Shown piece by piece: positions 62,119 through 64,000 of a DNA stretch of 64,000 nucleotides. Numbering within the stretch: the first letter of the stretch is position 1; each line of letters starts with the position of its first letter. Both the position numbers and the translations under genes were made by a program. Below the pieces are notes generated by a model. It was given only the letters and a program-made list of their open reading frames with translations. It was not told where the DNA came from and searched no databases. The stretch covers positions 54,813 to 118,812 of the forward strand of contig NZ_BMNA01000009.1 of assembly GCF_014646215.1 (NCBI RefSeq). The letters run 5' to 3'. This DNA comes from Nakamurella endophytica (GTDB lineage: Bacteria > Actinomycetota > Actinomycetes > Mycobacteriales > Nakamurellaceae).

Positions 62119-62319
62119 ATGCGTGGGCTCCGGGCGCCGACGGTCCTGGCGGGTGCTCGACCCCGCGTCGGGATCGCCCGCAGAAGTGCCCGTGCACCTC
62201 GTGTGCGTCGGGCGCAGCTCGAACTGGAACGGCTGTTCCACCGCGGGCACCAACGGATGGTCGTGGTGCCGATCCGGTTTGGAACCGACCGACCGCCGAG
62301 GCGAGCGGCGGCGCCGTGA
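62119..62319 (+). CDS. Hypothetical small basic protein, first gene of a three-gene cassette
   Basis: 66 residues, Arg/Ala-rich (MRGLRAPTVLAGARPR..., RRAQLELERLFHRGHQRMVV). I do not recognise it, and its composition could be that of a chance frame. In favour of a real gene: ATG 62119 has TACGCT exactly 6 nt upstream, and its TGA overlaps the next gene's GTG in a GTGA junction. Against: overlapping frames on both strands are open here too. Confidence 0.4.
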   Translation: MRGLRAPTVLAGARPRVGIARRSARAPRVRRAQLELERLFHRGHQRMVVVPIRFGTDRPPRRAAAP

Positions 62320-62684
62320 CACCGTGGTGGGCGTTCGTGATCTCCGGCGCTGCCGGCGGTGTTCTCACTCTGGCTGGAGCGCTGATCACCGCCTGGCTGC
62401 AGCGGACACGCGATGAGCGAGGGCAGTGGTTCGAGCGGACGAAGTGGGCCGAGCAGCTCAGCGTCGACTCGGAGCCGTCTCGAGCCGCCAAGGGCCAGGA
62501 GATCCTGTCGCGACTGCTGAAGCGGCAGTCACCGGCCGACCGGGACGCCGACATCATCTCTGTGCTCGCAAGCACACCTCGTCTCGCCGCGCTCGAGGCA
62601 GGACCACCGCCAGACCTGGACGACGTGGAGTTCGAAGTGGACACTGGACTGGACGAGGAGAGGAGCGGCGATGACAGCGACTGA
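62316..62684 (+). CDS. Small membrane-anchored protein of unknown function
   Basis: 122 residues. One N-terminal membrane helix (about 4-27, WWAFVISGAAGGVLTLAGAL), then a basic patch (QRTRDERGQWFERTKWAEQ) and an acidic C-terminus (DLDDVEFEVDTGLDEERSGDD). The middle repeats a helical pattern with SRAAKGQEILSRLLKRQ. Resembles short single-helix proteins often found in mobile or accessory regions, but I cannot name a family. GTG 62316 overlaps the preceding frame; the stop overlaps the following small gene by 14 nt. The base composition looks less GC-rich than neighbouring core genes. Confidence 0.65.
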   Translation: MTPWWAFVISGAAGGVLTLAGALITAWLQRTRDERGQWFERTKWAEQLSVDSEPSRAAKGQEILSRLLKRQSPADRDADIISVLASTPRLAALEAGPPPDLDDVEFEVDTGLDEERSGDDSD

Positions 62685-62853
62685 CCACCGTGCACTCACG
62701 ACGACGGGCAAGAGGGTCGTCAAGGTCTCTCGCGCCGATGTCGTGGCAGCCCAGACGCGCGTGCAAGCGGACCGGCTGTTGGGCCGCAAGACGCCGGAGG
62801 TCATCGCGCGTGTTGCCGCCGCTGCCCCCTCAGACCGGTGGACCGAGCGATAG
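62671..62853 (+). CDS. Hypothetical 60-residue protein, third gene of the cassette
   Basis: Small, probably helical protein (MTATDHRALTTTGKRVVKVS, RADVVAAQTRVQADRLLGRKT, PEVIARVAAAAPSDRWTER). It begins inside the end of the membrane-protein gene (14-nt overlap) and has GAGGAGAGG about 6 nt before its ATG, which supports translation. No family recognised. A helical partner for the membrane protein encoded just upstream is a guess. Confidence 0.6.
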   Translation: MTATDHRALTTTGKRVVKVSRADVVAAQTRVQADRLLGRKTPEVIARVAAAAPSDRWTER

Positions 62854-63346
62854 GGCCCTCGACGCCTGCAAGCGTCACCAGCGTTTCGACATCTCTCTTC
62901 CTCAGCACTGGCCCGGGCCACGGCTGGGAGCACTTCGTCGCCGTCGGCCCCGCGAGAGCGCACATCGATGCGCCGACATCGCGCAGGAAGCGGCGCACCC
63001 TGACTTGGCCTGAAGCGGCATGGGTGACTGCTGCCGCTGACCTCGGCCCGCTGATCCGCGCCGTTGCGGGGGGCTGCGTCCCGGCCGGCCGCCACAACCA
63101 CCGCACACGGAACCGCGGGAACGTCGATTCGGACCGTCGCACGCCGGTACTCGATCACGGATGGACCTGCCGTGCGGCCAGCACCACGATCGTGCGGCAA
63201 CGGTCCGCCCCGCCGGCCCCCACGCCGTCCCCGGGTCGTCGCCGCGTGGACGGATGTGCCGTGCGTGACACCGGATCGAGGGGATCCGATCGGACGCCGG
63301 CGCCGTCGGACCCCCGGTCAAGATCTCGAACAGAAGGACTTCGTCG
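62854..63346. other. About 490 nt without an assignable gene
   Basis: Less GC-rich than the core region and without codon bias in any frame. A plus-strand frame from ATG 62838 runs through it but turns into noise over the next gene; I do not support it. Could be remnant DNA from past insertions next to the IS481 end. Confidence 0.4.
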
Positions 63347-63934
63347 GTGTCCGCAGCTCCGTTCCCCCGTCCCGCCGGCTCGCACGGGCCGCCTTCCCGG
63401 CGACGCCCAGACGCCCTCCGGACCATCCGGCTGCCTGCTCTGCCGGCCCGGTCCGTCCCTGTCATGCTCGTCGCGATGCTCGCCAGCCTCGGTCTGCCGT
63501 GGCAACGCGGCGGTATCAAGCCCGGGTTCGACTGGGCGTGGAACCCCGGGTACTGCACGGTCACCTGGGACGGCTACAGCCGCTGCACCACCTGGGACCT
63601 GGTGCCGGACGTGGCCTACAAGGCGGTCGGCCCGATCCCCGGCACGCAGCTCCCGGTGCGGGTCCTGGTCGTGGCTACGGTCGTCCTGCTCTGGGCCGGT
63701 TGGCGGCGCGCAGCGCGGGCGGCCGCGGGTGCCGGGCTGGCGCTCGGAGTGGGCGCCGTGCTGATCGGCGGCGCCTCCGTCACCTCCGGTCGGCTGCTCT
63801 TCGTCGTCGCGCTGGCACTGCTGGCAACGACGTTGCACGCCGGCGGTCTCGTGGGACGTCGGCGGTCACCCGGCCCGACCGCCGGGGTCCGGTCGGGCAT
63901 GCCGGCCGGGATGCACGGCGCATCCCGGCCCTAG
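63347..63934 (+). CDS. Small membrane protein of unknown function, 3' end possibly altered by an IS element
   Basis: 195 residues: N-terminal Pro/Arg-rich stretch, helix 1 (about 35-50, ARSVPVMLVAMLASLGLPW), an extracytoplasmic loop with WNPGYCTVTWDGYSRCTTWD (two cysteines that may pair), then helices at about 102-118, 121-140 and 145-165. The C-terminal ~25 residues are coded by a GC-rich hairpin and end in a CTAG shared with the convergent transposase stop, so this end may be IS-derived. GTG 63347 has AGAAGGA about 7 nt upstream. No family recognised. Confidence 0.65.
   Translation: MSAAPFPRPAGSHGPPSRRRPDALRTIRLPALPARSVPVMLVAMLASLGLPWQRGGIKPGFDWAWNPGYCTVTWDGYSRCTTWDLVPDVAYKAVGPIPGTQLPVRVLVVATVVLLWAGWRRAARAAAGAGLALGVGAVLIGGASVTSGRLLFVVALALLATTLHAGGLVGRRRSPGPTAGVRSGMPAGMHGASRP
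63904..63930. terminator. Hairpin next to the IS481 transposase stop
   Basis: 11-bp perfect stem (GGCCGGGATGC, 63904-63914, with 63920-63930) and a 5-nt loop. It abuts the transposase TAG on the minus strand but lies inside the last codons of the plus-strand membrane-protein frame. Confidence 0.6.
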
Positions 63935-64000
63935 GTGTACTGACCGGACAGGTTGGTTAAGCGGGTGATCGGGGCGTTGCGTCCGATGGCGGTGTGGGGC
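63931..64000 (-). mobile_element. 3' end of an IS481-family transposase, rest beyond the right edge
   Basis: Read leftwards from 64000 the frame gives PHTAIGRNAPITRLTNLSGQ, then YT and TAG. This is the typical C-terminus of IS481-family integrases (RPHxxLGGRPPISRxTN). Only about 22 codons are inside the window, so completeness of the element cannot be judged. The outer inverted repeat should lie left of 63931, within or near the membrane-protein gene, but I could not identify it. Confidence 0.8.

Noticed and set aside
62838..63764. 308-codon plus-strand frame across the gap before the last membrane-protein gene
   Set aside because: No codon bias, Ser/Arg/Pro-rich; its second half is an out-of-frame reading of the membrane-protein gene.

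Overview
The window is very GC-rich, gene-dense DNA from a high-GC actinomycete. The supporting signs are frequent GTG starts, two group 1/2 sigma factors, a LytR_C-type envelope protein, DUF4193/DUF3039/DUF3099/DUF3159/DUF7455 proteins, a BTAD regulator, polyphosphate glucokinase and a FolP2-type protein. Gene content matches the Mycobacterium tuberculosis stretch around sigA (Rv2703), sigB (Rv2710) and ideR (Rv2711) down to dxs1 (Rv2682c), but it is opened up by extra genes. A Nakamurella- or Frankia-related genus is my guess from style only.

Left part (1-9.3 kb): a truncated sirtuin, a DtxR/IdeR metal-dependent repressor, a double-rhodanese sulfurtransferase, an AcuC-type deacetylase overlapping a Pat-type lysine acetyltransferase, and sigB. 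Acetylation writer and erasers sit together. Two blocks of imperfect tandem repeats fill the intergenic spaces at 894-1278 and 3463-3860. 9.3-18.5 kb: dtd, a PrmC-like methyltransferase, an HhH-GPD protein, DUF3099, an AfsR/SARP-like regulator, a CYTH-CHAD protein and a thiolase. 18.5-25.2 kb: glpK-glpF, folP2 and an extradiol-dioxygenase-like gene, psuG-psuK (pseudouridine breakdown) and DUF3039. 25.4-38 kb: a YihY/BrkB membrane protein with a 9-bp repeat tract, an SF2 helicase, a molybdopterin oxidoreductase with its flavin reductase, a GAF-ANTAR regulator, DUF2231, DUF7455, a BlaI-M56 pair with a clear operator, and an S9 peptidase.

38-49.6 kb is the conserved housekeeping block: sigA, ppgK, a cei-like gene, DUF4193, a MazG-like protein, an OB-fold protein, DUF3159, two TrkA proteins, a KimA-like APC transporter and a TRAM methyltransferase. 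49.6-60 kb is an isoprenoid/carotenoid island. crtYc-crtYd-crtT-crtU run rightwards and converge on idi-crtI-crtB-Rieske(DUF5914) running leftwards; then come a glycerophosphodiesterase and dxs. This set predicts an aromatic carotenoid of the isorenieratene type. GGPP synthase (crtE) is not in the window. After dxs come a two-component system, a small-gene cassette of unknown role (62119-62853), a small membrane protein and the 3' end of an IS481-type transposase running off the right edge.

Three patterns run through the window. Several starts follow a -10 hexamer at exactly 6 nt, as expected for leaderless mRNAs. Many operon pairs overlap by 8 nt (GTGNCTGA) or 4 nt (GTGA/ATGA). Many proteins carry short in-frame tandem repeats in linkers or termini. 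I saw no tRNA, rRNA or CRISPR array.
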